NCBI RefSeq assembly: GCF_900142195.1
Contig: NZ_FRAB01000051.1
Span: forward strand, 1-41,048
Reading direction: 5' to 3'
DNA: 41,048 nt
Source of the DNA: Paraburkholderia terricola
Lineage (GTDB): Bacteria; Pseudomonadota; Gammaproteobacteria; Burkholderiales; Burkholderiaceae
Shown here: one piece after another, positions 1 through 8,106 of the stretch
Layout of the letters: every line of letters begins with the position of its first letter
Position numbering within the stretch: the first letter of the stretch is position 1
Notes under the pieces: generated by a model
The model's database searches: none
The model's input: only the letters and a program-made list of their open reading frames with translations
What the model was told of the DNA's origin: nothing
Program-made: the position numbers and the translations under genes

Positions 1-341
1 GGTCGGTGAACTGGCGCGTCAGGTTCAGCAGGCCACGGGCCAGACGGTCAAGGTGGCGTTCGCCGATCAGGGATATACCGGCGAAGAGCCTGCGCAGGCG
101 GCACTCGATGAAGGAATCGAGCTTCAGGTAATCAAGCTGTCGGAGGCGAAAAAGGGCTTCGTGCTGTTGCCGCGTCGCTGGGTGGTCGAGCGCAGCTTCG
201 GCTGGCTCAACCGCTTCCGTCGACTGGCCAGAGACTACGAGCGATTGCCCGAAACCCTGGCTGGTTTGCACTTCGTCGTCTTCTCCGTGCTTATGCTTAT
301 CCACTTTGCAGCCCTTAACAAAAGTGCCTAACACCCTCTAA
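1..341 (+). mobile_element. Right part of an IS5-family insertion sequence
   Basis: The transposase fragment is followed by a short tail (taacaccctctaa) and then, from 342, by an uninterrupted IS110 transposase reading frame that begins in the middle of its conserved AGPCGYGLYRE region. This places the element boundary at about 338-341. The exact terminal inverted repeat and the target duplication cannot be shown because the left end is outside the window. Confidence 0.6.
2..331 (+). CDS. IS5-family transposase, C-terminal part (5' end outside window)
   Basis: The open frame runs in from the left edge, so only the last ~109 residues are visible. The stretch DQGYTG, followed by RRWVVERSFGWLNRFRRLARDYE, is the C-terminal part of the IS5/IS427-type DDE catalytic domain; the glutamate of VVERSF is the expected third acidic catalytic residue, with the R-E spacing of the family signature. 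The protein would cut and rejoin the element ends. Ten bases after the stop the sequence changes abruptly into an IS110-type transposase frame, so the right end of this element lies at about 331-341. The upstream half and left end cannot be judged. Confidence 0.85.
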   Translation, partial: VGELARQVQQATGQTVKVAFADQGYTGEEPAQAALDEGIELQVIKLSEAKKGFVLLPRRWVVERSFGWLNRFRRLARDYERLPETLAGLHFVVFSVLMLIHFAALNKSA

Positions 342-1166
342 GCCGGCCCCTGCGGCTATGGACTCTACAGGGAATTCGTCGAGAGAGGATTCGACTGCAT
401 GGTATGCGCGCCGTCCCTGATCCCGAAGAAACCGGGTGAGCGTGTCAAGACGGACCGACGCGACGCGGTCAAGCTCGCACGCGCACTGCGCGCTGGCGAC
501 CTGTCAGCGGTACACGTACCGGATGTTGAAGATGAGGCATTCCGGGATCTGGCGCGCACATGGGCGGCAGCGAAAGCAGATCTCAGACAGGCCCGCCAGC
601 GATTGAAATCCTTCCTGCTATCGCATGGAGTCCGCTACTCAGGTAACGCCAACTGGGGTCCCGCGCACCGGCGATGGATAAGCGTATTTGCATTTCCAAA
701 CCACTGGCAGCAACTGGCCTTCGACGAGTGCCGTCGCACGATTGAAGACAGGTTTGCGCAATGTGAGCGCCTCGAGGCGACCTTGCACGAAGCTGTCGTC
801 GGCTGGCGATTCTATCCGGCCATTCTGGGTCTGCAGACCATGCGCGGCATACAGTTCATCACCGCCGTGGGCATGCTTTCCGAATTGGGGGACTTCTCCC
901 GCTTCGAGCACCCGCGCCAGCTGATGGCCTGGCTGGGCGTGACGCCGTCAGAACATTCTTCGGGTGAGCGGCGGCGCCAGGGCAGCATCACGAAGAACGG
1001 TAACAGCTATGCAAGAAAGCTGCTCGTCGAGGCCGCCTGGAGCTACAGATACCCGGCACGCGTGAGTCCGGAAATTCAGTGCGATCCACCGTCGAGACTT
1101 ACTGCTACGCCGCCTCCAGGAAATTCATGCATCCACCAAAGGAAAACGAAAACCGATTCCAATTGA
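342..1166 (+). pseudogene. IS110-family transposase remnant, truncated at both ends
   Basis: Reading in frame from 342 gives AGPCGYGLYREF, then VKTDRRDAVKLAR, both typical of the IS110 DEDD (RuvC-like) N-terminal domain. The first part of that domain is missing because the IS5 element abuts here. The C-terminal transposase_20 domain is present: MRGIQFITAVGMLSELGDFSRF, MAWLGVTPSEHSSG and RRQGSITKNGN. Family similarity stops near residue VSPEIQ (about 1080); the remaining 28 residues to the stop at 1166 look like unrelated read-through. With neither an intact DEDD domain nor a native C-terminus the protein should be inactive. An internal ATG at 399 gives a 255-residue frame but is not the native start. 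Confidence 0.8.
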
Positions 1167-1246
1167 CACGGAAAGTCATATCAGTTCATCGGTCTCTAGC
1201 GCACGATTGTGACGCGTAGCTGGAAGTGTCAGTACGTCTGAGACCT

Positions 1247-1858
1247 TCAGAGCCGCAATCGGTTGTTATCGGCTCGCCCGCTGATAATCGCCAGCCTGAA
1301 AATTGCGTTAAGGTGCTGACGCAGTCGCACTGCAATGTGCGGCGCACCCCCGGCCTTGCGTTCATCACCTGAAAGGGATTTGCGCTTGGCAATCGACTGC
1401 AGCAGGTCATAGACGTGGGCCACCTTGATATCGCGTGCGGGCATCTTCCCGAGCGGCGAATCTTTCACATAGCGTGAGAGAAAGCGTATGGCCTGCCCGC
1501 AGTAGTATTCGCTCCACCTGTCGCGATTTTCTTCAATCCAGTCCTCGCAGACGGACCAAAAGGTATTCTTGTTGTGTGTGATCGTCTGCAGTTGCAACTG
1601 CTTCTCATAGGCCTTGGGGTGGATGCCGGACGCCACCAGCTTGGCCGCTTCGTTGCGACGTTGGCGGGCGTCGCTTATCGACAGATCAGGGAATCGCCCA
1701 AGTGTATAACTGCAATCCTTGCCATCCAGCCGGTAGTCAAATTTCCATGCCTTCGAACCCGAAGTCGACACCCGCATGTACATGGAGTCGCGGTCACGGA
1801 GCTTATAGGGCTTGTCTTGCGGTTTGGCGTGCAGCAGGAGTAGGTAGGTCAGCTTCAT
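1247..1858 (-). pseudogene. P4-type tyrosine integrase, N-terminal half only
   Basis: Starting at the ATG at 1858 (AAGGTG eight bases upstream on the minus strand) the product begins MKLTYLLLLHAKPQ. It has the arm-binding DUF4102-like domain (KPYKLRDRDSMYMRVS, KAWKFDYRLDGK, YTLGRFPDLSISDAR) and most of the core-binding SAM-like domain (WIEENRDRWS, AIFRLAIISGRADNN). The frame then ends within five residues, so the catalytic domain with the R-H-R-Y residues is absent. It is a decayed integrase, presumably left by an island that inserted at the 3' end of the neighbouring desaturase gene. An upstream TTG at 1879 would add seven residues. Confidence 0.8.
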
Positions 1859-2891
1859 GGAGTTCACCTTGACGGACAACTACCATGAATTTTACCCGCA
1901 ATTTACCCGCAAATCTGCGGGAAGCAGTGGGGTCGTTCGGGATCAAGCGGGACAGGTCTCCATAAACCGGACTTGCAACCGGAGCGAACACGTAGAGCCT
2001 GAACCATTCGCTGTAACCCTTGACCAGAAAGCCTCCAGATCGATCGATGTAGTGCTGGCGGGAGGTTTCATAAACCTGTCGAAGTGCAAACCACGGCACG
2101 TGCGGCAGATCATGATGAACCAGATGATAGTTGTTGTTCAGAAACAGCAGCCGCCAGCACCACGCGGCTTCGTTAATGACCGTGCGATGTTCGCAAGCAT
2201 GCGCCGCGCGATGTTCCTGAAACGAGCGGATCGAGCCCAGCGACAACGACCCGTACCCCGCGCCGAGGATAAACACCCATGCCGGTATTCCGCATGATCG
2301 TTGCAGCCAGAACGTGAGCGCGGCCAGCATGGCGAAATGCGCGAGCCATGCCGGCACGTCGCGCCAATCGCCGCGATTGATCTTTCGGAACGCATCCACG
2401 CCCGATGCCGCGATAGCGAATGCCGGGCCGACCAGCAGACGCCCGATAAACGTATTGCGCAACATCAGCAGCATGCGAATTGGCCGAGGCGCGCGTTGCC
2501 ACATGCGGTGGCTGACGAAATAGCTTTCAGGATCGCGCTGCGGATTCGTCAGATGCGGATCGTCGTGATGCTGAAGATGCGAATCACGATAAACGCCGTA
2601 GGGAAACCACACCGCCAGCGGCGCGACGCCGAGCAGGGCGTTGACGAACGGCGAACGGGTCGGATGACCGTGCAGCAGTTCGTGCTGCAAGGACATGTAC
2701 CACGTGCCGAACAAGGCGAGCAGCACCGTGGTCAGCGGCAAGCCGAAATCGCGCGCATGCGTCGCCACCCCGAACCATCCGCTGTAGATCGTGACGATCA
2801 GCGTCCACGTGGGCCATTGAGTGCGCCACGTCCAGCTTGTCGCCAGCCGGGCGAGCGCCTTGCGTTGCGTATCGTCGAGGTAAGTCGCCAT
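1803..2891 (-). CDS. Fatty acid desaturase family protein with altered C-terminus
   Basis: A membrane di-iron desaturase of 362 residues. The histidine clusters are present: H70-ELL-H74, H105-LQ-H108-H109 and H256-LV-H259-H260, with an additional His-rich stretch (EHRAAHACEH) near 227-235. Hydrophobic segments lie around residues 28-65, 85-100 and 140-215. It would use oxygen to insert a double bond into an acyl chain at the inner membrane; the substrate is unknown. The start is ATG at 2891. From about residue 325 the sequence becomes basic and low-complexity and runs through the integrase promoter region into the integrase gene in another frame, overlapping it by 56 bp. The native stop seems to have been replaced by element sequence. 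All catalytic motifs lie before this point, so activity may survive. Confidence 0.75.
   Translation of the reverse strand: MATYLDDTQRKALARLATSWTWRTQWPTWTLIVTIYSGWFGVATHARDFGLPLTTVLLALFGTWYMSLQHELLHGHPTRSPFVNALLGVAPLAVWFPYGVYRDSHLQHHDDPHLTNPQRDPESYFVSHRMWQRAPRPIRMLLMLRNTFIGRLLVGPAFAIAASGVDAFRKINRGDWRDVPAWLAHFAMLAALTFWLQRSCGIPAWVFILGAGYGSLSLGSIRSFQEHRAAHACEHRTVINEAAWCWRLLFLNNNYHLVHHDLPHVPWFALRQVYETSRQHYIDRSGGFLVKGYSEWFRLYVFAPVASPVYGDLSRLIPNDPTASRRFAGKLRVKFMVVVRQGELHEADLPTPAARQTARQAL
1891..1912. repeat. Tandem 11-bp repeat (TTTACCCGCAA x2) at the integrase/desaturase junction
   Basis: Two exact head-to-tail copies of TTTACCCGCAA occupy 1891-1901 and 1902-1912, immediately followed by an inverted partial copy (TGCGGGAA, 1915-1922). 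They lie just upstream of the integrase start and inside the apparent non-native tail of the desaturase frame. This is the kind of place where an integrase attachment core or arm-binding sites are found; that role is inferred. Confidence 0.5.
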
Positions 2892-3054
2892 GAGCCGGAT
2901 CGGTCGGAGTGCATGTTTGGACCGATCCTACGGACCAATGCGCGGCAGCAGAACCATTTTGTTCGGCAATGCATCTGCCCGATCGTGCATAGGCAACCGC
3001 TTGCGCCACGCTACACGGGCTACACGGGCGCTGCAATGACGAAGCGACCGGCGC

Positions 3055-3870
3055 TCAGGCGCCGTCCGCCACGCGGCACGCGTGGTCGAGCAAGCCTTCC
3101 GCCGAGCCGGTGCCGTTGTCGACCTCCATGCCGCTGTTCACGACGAGCCAGCCGTCCTTGTCGGCGAATGCTCCCGCGCCCGTCACGAGGATGGTTTGCA
3201 TGGCCATCGCCTCGACATTCTGATTGTCTCGCGCGACGAGGCTGAACGGATTGCCTGCTTGCATGACGGTGGTGACGCGCATGATCCGGTAGCGGTTGCC
3301 GTTGAGCGTATCCCAGCGCCATTCGCCGGGGGCGTCTTTCGCGTGACGCGCGAGCGCGGCGCTCACCTCGGCATGCATGCAATCGATATGGATATGCAGC
3401 TGGTTTTGCGTGCGGCGGTACTTCGAGTTGATTTCGAGGCCGAGTTGGTTGTCGGGCAGCGAGCGCTTGACCGACTTCTCGACATAACGCCGCGCCGCCC
3501 ACGCGTCGGCCCAATAGTCGCGCGCATGCGGCGCGAACAGGAGCGGGCTTTCGATACCGGTGACGCGGTCGGTCGGAATCAGCAGATACTGCGAGCGGCC
3601 GACGATATCTTTCAGAATCGCATAGCGCCTGTCGAGATCGACGGCGGTGCATTGGCCCGGCGTGCCGGTGGCCTGTTGCGACGGCACGCAGCGCAGATCG
3701 ACGATCTTCCACAACGCATTGGAGTCGACCGCGGCGAGGCGCGCGCACGCGCCGGCGGCGAGCGCGACGACGAGTGCCGCGGCCCATGCGGCCGCGCTGC
3801 GCAACAGGGGCCGCCTGGTGCGGGCGGAGGCGAGCGTATCGCTTGTCGTTGTTCTCATCGGCAGTGTCAT
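3055..3870 (-). CDS. cdh: CDP-diacylglycerol pyrophosphatase
   Basis: A 271-residue protein related to E. coli Cdh, which hydrolyses CDP-diacylglycerol to phosphatidate and CMP. The family core is clear: ALWKIVDLRCVP, a long central block with SQYLLIPTDRVTGIESP and YWADAWAARRYVEK, and the HIT-like histidine motif NQLHIHIDCMH, which holds the catalytic histidine. A hydrophobic segment near residues 24-45 (AAAWAAALVVALAAGAC) is a signal sequence or membrane anchor; the cysteine makes a lipoprotein conceivable but the lipobox is poor. I chose ATG 3870, 11 bases after the amidase stop; ATG 3858 is the alternative. It is last in an apparent ferritin-like / amidase / cdh operon. Confidence 0.8.
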   Translation of the reverse strand: MTLPMRTTTSDTLASARTRRPLLRSAAAWAAALVVALAAGACARLAAVDSNALWKIVDLRCVPSQQATGTPGQCTAVDLDRRYAILKDIVGRSQYLLIPTDRVTGIESPLLFAPHARDYWADAWAARRYVEKSVKRSLPDNQLGLEINSKYRRTQNQLHIHIDCMHAEVSAALARHAKDAPGEWRWDTLNGNRYRIMRVTTVMQAGNPFSLVARDNQNVEAMAMQTILVTGAGAFADKDGWLVVNSGMEVDNGTGSAEGLLDHACRVADGA

Positions 3871-3881
3871 CGGCGTCGGCG

Positions 3882-5336
3882 TTACAGCACCGGCGCCGGC
3901 AGCACGCCGAGCAACCGTTCGAATGCGACACCGATCGCCAGCAGCCGGCGATCCTCGCCGAGCGGCCCATCCAGTTCGAGGCCGACCGGCAAGCCGCTCG
4001 CGGTCATGCCCGCGGCGAGCGAAAGCCCGGGAATGCCGGACGTGCTGGCCGGATCGGTATTGCGCAGGAACGCGTCCATGGTGTCGATGGGGGCGGAGCC
4101 GTCGATCGAGACCGTCGACGAACCGTTCAGTTCGTCGATCGGCACCGCGGCGAGGCGGGTGGTGGGAAACAGCAGCGCGTCGAGATGCTCGTCGGCGAAA
4201 GTCGCGGCAATGTACTGCTGCAAGCGCGGACGCCACAGGTTCAGCGCCGCGTCGTAGCGTGCGCCGAGCGCGTCGTCGAGCACGGCGTCGTAGATCGCCC
4301 GCACGTCCGGGCTCGCGATGCGGGCCGCCATGTCGGCGAGCGTCCTGACCGGCGCGTCGTTGGCGATGAGCCAGGCCAGCACGTCCTCGCGCGGTTCATG
4401 AATCGCGATGGGACCGCCCACCCTCGCGTTCAGATCTTCCAGCTCGCTCATCGCAAGCGGCACCAACGCCACGCCCGCCGCTTCCAGCCGCTTCAACGCG
4501 GCGCGCGCCACGTCGTCCACCTGCCGTTCGAGCCCTTCCCAAAGCGGCGCGGGCAAGCCGATGCGCAAGCCGTTCAGCGTCAGCGCCGGCAACGCTCCGG
4601 CGCCGGTGATGACGCCGTCGAGCAGGGCGATATCGGCGACGGTGCGCGCCATCGGTCCGACCGTGTCGCGCGTGTGGCTGATCGGCACCACGGCGAGCGG
4701 ATCGTGATAACGCCGCTCGGCGCCACCATTGCCGACCGACGGACGAAAGCCCACGGTGCCCGTCAGCGCGGCGGGAATGCGCGTCGAGCCACCGGTGTCG
4801 GTGCCCAGACCCGCGGGCACGATGCGCGCGGCAATCGCCGCCGCGGTGCCGCCCGACGAGCCGCCCGGAATCAGCGAGGGATCGTAGGGATTGCGCACCG
4901 GGCCCGCATGCGGGGCGAGGTTGGTGCTCGTGATGCCGAACGCCAGCTCGTGCATATTGGACTTGCCGAGCACGATCGCGCCGGCGTCGACGAGCCGTTG
5001 CACCGACGGCGCGTTCGTCTTCGGCACGAAGCGCTCGAGTGCGGGCGTGCCCGCCGAGGTTTGCAAGCCCGCGGTATGGATGTTGTCCTTCACGACGATC
5101 GGCAAGCCGGCGAGCGGCAAGCGTGCTTTCTCCGATGCCGGCAATGCGTCGATGCGCCGCGCGGCGGCCAGCGCGCCGTCCAGATCGATCACGGTCAGCG
5201 CATTGAGGCTCGAGAGCGCCGCCGCGCGCGCGAGCAGCGTGGCGGCATAGTCGGTGGCGCTGAGGCGGCCGGACTGGATCGCGGCGACGGCTTCGGTGGC
5301 GGTGAGCGCGAGTTGTGCATCGACGGTCCATGGCAT
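3882..5336 (-). CDS. Amidase signature family hydrolase
   Basis: A full-length (484 aa) amidase-signature enzyme. The Ser-cisSer-Lys triad can be placed: Lys83 in VVKDNIHTAG, the cis-serine in GGSSGG (158-163), and nucleophile Ser184 in DTGGSTRIPA. Such enzymes hydrolyse carboxamides. Relatives in Burkholderia are often labelled indoleacetamide hydrolase, but the substrate cannot be read from sequence and GatA activity is unlikely without gatB/gatC nearby. The ATG at 5336 has AAGGAG about ten bases upstream. It starts 13 bases after the ferritin-like gene and is followed closely by cdh, so the three are probably co-transcribed. Confidence 0.8.
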   Translation of the reverse strand: MPWTVDAQLALTATEAVAAIQSGRLSATDYAATLLARAAALSSLNALTVIDLDGALAAARRIDALPASEKARLPLAGLPIVVKDNIHTAGLQTSAGTPALERFVPKTNAPSVQRLVDAGAIVLGKSNMHELAFGITSTNLAPHAGPVRNPYDPSLIPGGSSGGTAAAIAARIVPAGLGTDTGGSTRIPAALTGTVGFRPSVGNGGAERRYHDPLAVVPISHTRDTVGPMARTVADIALLDGVITGAGALPALTLNGLRIGLPAPLWEGLERQVDDVARAALKRLEAAGVALVPLAMSELEDLNARVGGPIAIHEPREDVLAWLIANDAPVRTLADMAARIASPDVRAIYDAVLDDALGARYDAALNLWRPRLQQYIAATFADEHLDALLFPTTRLAAVPIDELNGSSTVSIDGSAPIDTMDAFLRNTDPASTSGIPGLSLAAGMTASGLPVGLELDGPLGEDRRLLAIGVAFERLLGVLPAPVL

Positions 5337-5349
5337 GGCCTGCGTCTCC

Positions 5350-6273
5350 TTAAGGTGGCGTGCCTGGTCGGCGCGAGGATTTCATGAAGCGCAGCACTAG
5401 GCGTGCGAGCGCCGGCACCAGCTTCGGACGCAGCAGTCTCGCATCGTAGCCGCTCATGCGCCGCTCGTTTTCCGCGAGGCATAGTTCGATCATCTCGCGC
5501 GCGTTCAGCGCCTCGCCGATCACGCTGCTGTTGGCCGGCAGAAAATTCGAATCGTGCACGACGCCGTTGGCGTCGATACCCTTGGCGATCGCCACGCGCT
5601 CCCAGATCAGCACGGTCCAGATCGCCAGCACGCGCAGCGCATGCCACGGCCTGCGCCACAGCGGCATGGTGCGCCGATGCCATGCGACCCAGTTGGCGAA
5701 GAACAGAATGTGGCGCGCCTCTTCCTGAATCACCGGCTCGAAGGTCTCGACGAGCGACTCCGGAAAATAGCCGGACTGCTGCGCCGAACGAAACAGCCCG
5801 AACGCGAAGAAGCTGTCGATGCACTCGCTATAGCCCGTGCGCATCCACGCCCACTCGGGGTCGCGCGGCGCCGGATAGGCCGGCTCGGGGGCGATCTCGA
5901 TGCCGTAAGCGGCGATCAGTTTGGAGAGCACGCGCTTGTGGCGCGCTTCCTCGTCGCCATCCATGCGGATCGCTTCGCGCAGCAGCGGGTCGCTCACTTG
6001 GGCGGCATAGGTGTGGACGTTGATCGAGGCGCGGCCTTCGGTTTGCACCGCGATGTCCCAGATGGGCAGTGAACACAGGCGTTCGAGCGCGTCCGGCTCG
6101 AGCGCTGGCCATTCGAGTACGGCTGGTTTATAGGGGTTGTGGGTTTCAAGCAGCATGCGGCAAAACATCTGCTTGTGCGCTTCTGAACCGAACTTCACGC
6201 GGGCGGCGCCGGTGAATGTCCAATGGCGCAGGGTGCGGTCGTCGGCAACATCTTCTATCAGTGTGTCGGACAT
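5350..6273 (-). CDS. Ferritin-like di-iron domain protein
   Basis: A 307-residue protein with the ligand pattern of a ferritin-like di-iron four-helix bundle: Glu79 (TEGRAS), Glu109-x-x-His112 (DEEARH), Glu150 (YSECID) and Glu185-x-x-His188 (QEEARH). A hydrophobic stretch near residue 210-225 (LRVLAIWTVLIW) suggests membrane association or an extra packed helix. It could be an oxygenase/oxidase or iron-handling protein; the precise reaction is unknown. I start at ATG 6273 (MSDTLIEDVA), because the open frame extending to 6447 runs through a tandem repeat and has no conserved character. It is first in an operon with the amidase and cdh. Confidence 0.7.
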   Translation of the reverse strand: MSDTLIEDVADDRTLRHWTFTGAARVKFGSEAHKQMFCRMLLETHNPYKPAVLEWPALEPDALERLCSLPIWDIAVQTEGRASINVHTYAAQVSDPLLREAIRMDGDEEARHKRVLSKLIAAYGIEIAPEPAYPAPRDPEWAWMRTGYSECIDSFFAFGLFRSAQQSGYFPESLVETFEPVIQEEARHILFFANWVAWHRRTMPLWRRPWHALRVLAIWTVLIWERVAIAKGIDANGVVHDSNFLPANSSVIGEALNAREMIELCLAENERRMSGYDARLLRPKLVPALARLVLRFMKSSRRPGTPP

Positions 6274-6359
6274 GGCGGCGTACAGAGAGAGCGAGCTCGA
6301 TGTGTCGCCTATTCTGGCACAACCGCTTGAAACAGGATGCCGGAGTGACGCAATGCGGG

Positions 6360-6399
6360 CCGCTGCTTGCCGCTGCTTGCCGCTGTTTGCCGCCGCATG
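6360..6399. repeat. Short tandem repeat, 10-bp unit, four copies
   Basis: The unit CCGCTGCTTG occurs twice exactly (6360-6369, 6370-6379), then with one change (CCGCTGTTTG) and then with two (CCGCCGCATG). It lies upstream of the ferritin-like gene, between its start and the small conserved gene on the same strand. Copy number may vary between strains. Confidence 0.85.
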
Positions 6400-6485
6400 C
6401 TTGGTGGTCGCTCGCCCGATTGCGCCAGGTTGCGCTTGCCGCGCCACGGTGTGCGGATCGCTGCCGCTATCGGCGGTCGCCGACG

Positions 6486-6701
6486 CTACTGGTGGTTATC
6501 GATCCACATGCGTCCCCAGCGGAATGCGTAGGCGAGCGCGTGTTCCTCGTCGAAGAAATAATCGAGCGCGTCAAACGAGTAGGCCTGGCCGTGGCTCGCG
6601 GTGGTTTTCTCGATGGTCAGGTTGGCGGCGAACAGGCCATTGGGCAGTTGTTGCGCAGCCGGTGCGACTTCGTAGCCCTTGTAGCGGATATGTGCGTTCA
6701 T
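6486..6701 (-). CDS. Small conserved protein (YKGYE type, possibly CV_2116-like fold)
   Basis: A 71-residue soluble protein that opens MNAHIRYKGYEVAP and contains YSFDALDYFFDEEHALAYAFRWGRMWID. The pattern YKGYE-x-x-P at the start, with an aromatic-rich strand and an ARxxAxxxID-like helix near the end, is shared with the 93-residue product at 35309-35590 in this window. I recall such small proteins as a recurring family in beta-proteobacteria, with a CV_2116-like structure as the likely fold; no function is known. The ATG at 6701 is the only reasonable start. It is a single gene, 212 bases upstream of the ferritin-like operon on the same strand. Confidence 0.6.
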   Translation of the reverse strand: MNAHIRYKGYEVAPAAQQLPNGLFAANLTIEKTTASHGQAYSFDALDYFFDEEHALAYAFRWGRMWIDNHQ

Positions 6702-7155
<454 letters not shown>

Positions 7156-7818
7156 CTAAACCGCGTGCAGCAACCGAGCCGGTTGCGCCTCCTTGATCGC
7201 CGCGCCGCCAACCGCCGCCACGCTCGGCGTGCGATGCCCGTTGAACGCCAGCGCGAATTGCGCGGCCTGCTGTCCGACCGTGGCGAGCTGATCGACGACC
7301 TTCGCATCGGAACAGGTATCGACGGCATCGAAGCGGGTTTCCAGCGTGTTGATGCCGGCGCCGAACGGCGTCGGCCAGCCGCGCAACGCGTGGACGATCG
7401 AACGTAGCGACGTCAGCACCGAGCCGGCCGCCTGCCAGCCATACGCGGTGACGATGCAGCCGATCGCGCGGCCATCCAGGTACGGACGCTCGTCGGCGCG
7501 CAGTTCTTCCAGTGTGTCGAGCGCGTTCTTGACGAGACCGGATACGCCGCCGTGATAGCCGGGCGTGGCGATGATCAGCGCATCCGCGTGGCGCACGGCT
7601 TCGATCAGTTCGAGCTGTTCGGCGGTGCGTTGCGGGTTTTCCGGCGCGTAGTGAGGCAGGCTATGCAGGAACGTGCCGCCGAACAGACGGGTGTCAGCGC
7701 CGGCGGCCTCGGCGCCACGCAACGCGAAGCCGAGCGCGCGCTCGGTGGACGAGGCGGCGCGCGTGGTGCCGCCGATGCCGACGACGAGCGGCCGGCGCTG
7801 ATGATTGAAACTGGTCAA
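7156..7818 (-). CDS. NAD(P)H-dependent FMN reductase family protein
   Basis: A 220-residue flavodoxin-fold reductase. The N-terminal phosphate-binding loop region reads VVGIGGTTRAASSTERAL, and the second signature ATPGYHGGVSGLVKNALDTLEEL is the classic FMN_red motif. It would reduce FMN with NAD(P)H in the cytoplasm, for a partner monooxygenase or as a quinone/azo reductase; no partner gene is adjacent. The best start is a TTG at 7818 with GGAG eight bases upstream (minus strand); no in-frame ATG lies before the conserved region. It faces away from the putative sRNA and the DnaJ-domain gene. Confidence 0.8.
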   Translation of the reverse strand: MTSFNHQRRPLVVGIGGTTRAASSTERALGFALRGAEAAGADTRLFGGTFLHSLPHYAPENPQRTAEQLELIEAVRHADALIIATPGYHGGVSGLVKNALDTLEELRADERPYLDGRAIGCIVTAYGWQAAGSVLTSLRSIVHALRGWPTPFGAGINTLETRFDAVDTCSDAKVVDQLATVGQQAAQFALAFNGHRTPSVAAVGGAAIKEAQPARLLHAV

Positions 7819-8071
7819 CGAAAACGCTCCTTCGGTAGCGGCTCACGGTACGCTGGCGCGGGCTTGCGCGCAGACGGGCCGGGGCGAACCGGACTTTGAA
7901 GTGTCATGTTAATGATCGCGGGCAGCCGAACGAAGCGACTTTTTGTTCTAACGATATAACCGCGCGGCTTACGACACGCTCACGGCCCTGCCGCGAGCGC
8001 CGGAAGGCAGGCGCGACGCGCGCTGCAATGCACTTCCATCGAGACCGAATAAGCATAGGGAGAACGATTGT

Positions 8072-8100
8072 TTGGGCGCGCGACGACGCGCGGCTATGAT
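8072..8100 (+). promoter_or_regulatory. Sigma-70-type promoter of a predicted small RNA
   Basis: A -35 element TTGGGC (8072-8077), an exact 17-bp spacer, and a -10 element TATGAT (8095-8100; five of six consensus bases). A start at G8107 is expected. No start codon with a ribosome site follows before the terminator at 8141-8173. Confidence 0.6.
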
Positions 8101-8106
8101 CGGATC

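Noticed and set aside
1081..1185. A frame reading RRDLLLRRLQEIHASTKG, reminiscent of IS3-family OrfB
   Set aside because: Only about 18 residues look similar and no further transposase motif follows; too short to claim a third insertion sequence.
5350..6447. Longer start (6447) for the ferritin-like protein
   Set aside because: The extra 58 residues run through the 10-bp tandem repeat and are Arg/Ala-rich; the conserved-looking protein begins at ATG 6273.
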